Origin: JAFEDN01 sp965651935 | GTDB taxonomy: Bacteria > Pseudomonadota > Gammaproteobacteria > Coxiellales > Coxiellaceae | Direction: 5' to 3' | Length of the DNA stretch: 26,983 nt | Assembly: GCA_965651935.1 (NCBI GenBank) | Contig: CBFGTC010000019.1 | Location: forward strand, 1-26,983 | Part shown: positions 22,940-26,983 of the stretch, in pieces | How the letters are laid out: each line of letters begins with the position of its first letter | Numbering within the stretch: position 1 is the stretch's first letter | Made by a program: the position numbers and the translations under genes | The notes under the pieces: model-generated | Database searches by the model: none | The model's input: only the letters and a program-made list of their open reading frames with translations | Told to the model about the DNA's origin: nothing

Positions 22940-23110
22940 ATGGCCACCATTAAAAGAATTTCCAGTGTTGGGAGCTTGTTAGCTTTATAAATGCCGCCGT
23001 TTATTCAGGCTTCTAGCGGTAACTTTTCTCCAAACTCAGTAACTCTAATTAAGGTAGTGTCACTGCTAATACAAAGTTTTGAAGGTACTTCTTCCGGAGA
23101 AAATTTTTAA
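22940..23110 (+). pseudogene. Broken small secreted protein gene
   Basis: A good ribosome site (AAGGA, seven bases upstream) starts MATIKRISSVGSLLAL, which is then cut by an in-frame TAA at 22988-22990. The same frame continues MPPFIQASSGNFSPNSVTLI and on to a stop at 23108. Ignoring the TAA, this is a normal signal peptide ending near IQA|SSG. The mature start (GNFSPNSVTLI) recalls the GKFYTSTVWVQ of the gene at 21842. The remaining length is short, so a downstream deletion or frameshift is also likely. Re-initiation at the ATG directly after the TAA is possible but would lack the export signal. Confidence 0.5.
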
Positions 23111-23118
23111 GAATTATC

Positions 23119-23156
23119 AAAAAAAAAGCCCACAAAAAAATTTTCTGTGGGCTTTT
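23119..23156 (-). terminator. rrn operon terminator
   Basis: On the minus strand an 11-bp stem (AAAAGCCCACA/TGTGGGCTTTT) is followed by a run of T residues, about ten bases beyond the 3' end of 5S rRNA. The symmetry and T run on both sides mean it could also stop rightward transcription from the secreted-protein side. Confidence 0.85.
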
Positions 23157-23166
23157 AGAAAAAGAG

Positions 23167-23281
23167 CCTGGCAGTGTCCTACTTTCGCATGAAAAAAATC
23201 ATACTATCATCGGCGCTGAGTGTTTTCACTACTGAGTTCGGAATGGATTCAGGTGGTACCCACTCGCTATTGCCGCCAGGA
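23167..23281 (-). rRNA. rrf: 5S rRNA
   Basis: About 115 bases. The 5' CCTGGCGGC pairs with the 3' GCCAGG, and the internal conserved CATTCCGAACTCAG and GCGAAAGTAGGACACTGCC segments are present. It is the last gene of the leftward rRNA operon. Ends are approximate by a few bases. Confidence 0.93.
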
Positions 23282-23396
23282 AAGGGTTAGTTATCTAATT
23301 ATATTCATTAGATAACCGAAATTATTACAATCTGATTTAGTAAGGTCATGAAGGTTTAAAAATCGCTTAATTCAATTTCGTCTCAAAAACCATTTA

Positions 23397-26331
<2,935 letters not shown>

Positions 26332-26411
26332 GAATGATTCTCAAGATCAATAATAAAAAACGCTAACTAAATTTAAGTAGATAATTACCTTCGCGCCTTA
26401 CTAAATCAAAT

Positions 26412-26423
26412 TGTTAAAGAGCA
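26412..26423 (-). promoter_or_regulatory. boxA antitermination site before 23S
   Basis: The minus strand reads TGCTCTTTAACA, an exact match to the boxA consensus that loads Nus factors onto polymerase. It lies about 80 bases upstream of 23S in the tRNA-Ala/23S spacer, as in E. coli. Confidence 0.85.
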
Positions 26424-26507
26424 GTACTAGAATTTTTTAGTATCTAGTGAAAATATTCTTTTTAAAAAATACTCTCATTAGACACCAATTGAGAAACGCT
26501 TCATTAA

Positions 26508-26580
26508 TGGAGCCAGTCGGGATCGAACCGACGACCCTCTGCTTGCAAAGCAGATGCTCTCCCAGCTGAGCTATGGCCCC
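26508..26580 (-). tRNA. tRNA-Ala (anticodon UGC)
   Basis: A 73-base cloverleaf with acceptor GGGGCCA/TGGCTCC containing the G3:U70 identity pair, anticodon loop TTTGCAA (TGC) and a GGTTCGATCC T-arm. The discriminator is A and CCA is not encoded. It lies in the 16S-23S spacer. Confidence 0.96.
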
Positions 26581-26758
26581 TTATATATCGAACCTGGTAG
26601 CTGGGAACACTCACCTACGAATCATCTTGCCACAAATTACTGTCAAAAACCACAATTTTTTGTATCAATCTGACCCATAGCTGAGCGTTCGATTACAGTT
26701 AAATTTGATAGCATCATTATTTTGCTACATCTTATTTAAGCTGTATACCCCGTCATTT

Positions 26759-26835
<77 letters not shown>

Positions 26836-26899
26836 GCTTTGTACGTTGAGAAGAAAGCAGTTAAAGTGAGCGCCTCCAAGAAAGAGTTAGATCATCATA

Positions 26900-26983
<84 letters not shown>

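Overview
The window looks like chromosomal DNA of an AT-rich gammaproteobacterium. The gene set and the islands of synteny (tRNA-Thr/pilA-pilBCD-coaE-zapD, fis-purH-purD, yafS-like/rnhA/dnaQ, an rrn operon carrying tRNA-Ile and tRNA-Ala) would suit the order Legionellales (Coxiella/Legionella relatives). That placement is inferred from gene content and protein style only; no database was searched.

Layout. (1) 1-2330: remnant of a phage-like or integrative element lying against the 3' end of a tRNA-Thr(CGU). It holds a truncated phage replication-type protein, a repressor joining a Cro-type HTH to a ParB/KorB-like region and facing a 32-bp perfect palindrome, an excisionase-type HTH protein, and an unrecognised Cys-rich protein with one membrane segment. 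No integrase is seen. (2) 2376-9029: tRNA-Thr, then a rightward, tightly coupled type IV pilus set (pilA, pilB, pilC, pilD) running into coaE (CoA synthesis), queF (queuosine synthesis) and zapD (cell division). (3) 9079-12083: three leftward tandem paralogues encoding outer-membrane beta-barrel proteins, each with a signal peptide and a mature protein starting near GGPE. (4) 12225-12724: mutT with a possible 27-codon small ORF just upstream. (5) 12763-16038: fis-purH-purD with a good promoter and an unusual double hairpin in the leader. (6) 16070-17942: leftward methyltransferase-like gene, rnhA, dnaQ (DNA polymerase III epsilon). (7) 18013-18870: folD. (8) 19247-21742: cyanide-insensitive-type quinol oxidase cioA-cioB plus a 40-residue membrane protein too short to stand out among larger ORFs. 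(9) 21842-23110: two small secreted Cys-containing proteins and a third, broken relative. (10) 23119-26983: leftward rrn operon, 16S (3' end only), tRNA-Ile(GAU), tRNA-Ala(UGC), boxA, 23S, 5S, terminator.

How the parts relate. The pilus genes form a complete core for prepilin, assembly ATPase, platform protein and prepilin peptidase. purH/purD and folD meet in one-carbon and purine metabolism, since PurH uses the 10-formyl-THF that FolD makes. Fis is a nucleoid and rRNA regulator sharing a transcript with purine genes. The accessory material sits in three places: the tRNA-Thr end, the outer-membrane protein array between zapD and mutT, and the small secreted proteins between cioAB and rrn. 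The best candidates for something new are the repressor/palindrome module, the Cys-rich membrane protein, the outer-membrane protein array with its 5' hairpin, and the small secreted protein cluster. I see no complete undescribed multi-gene system.
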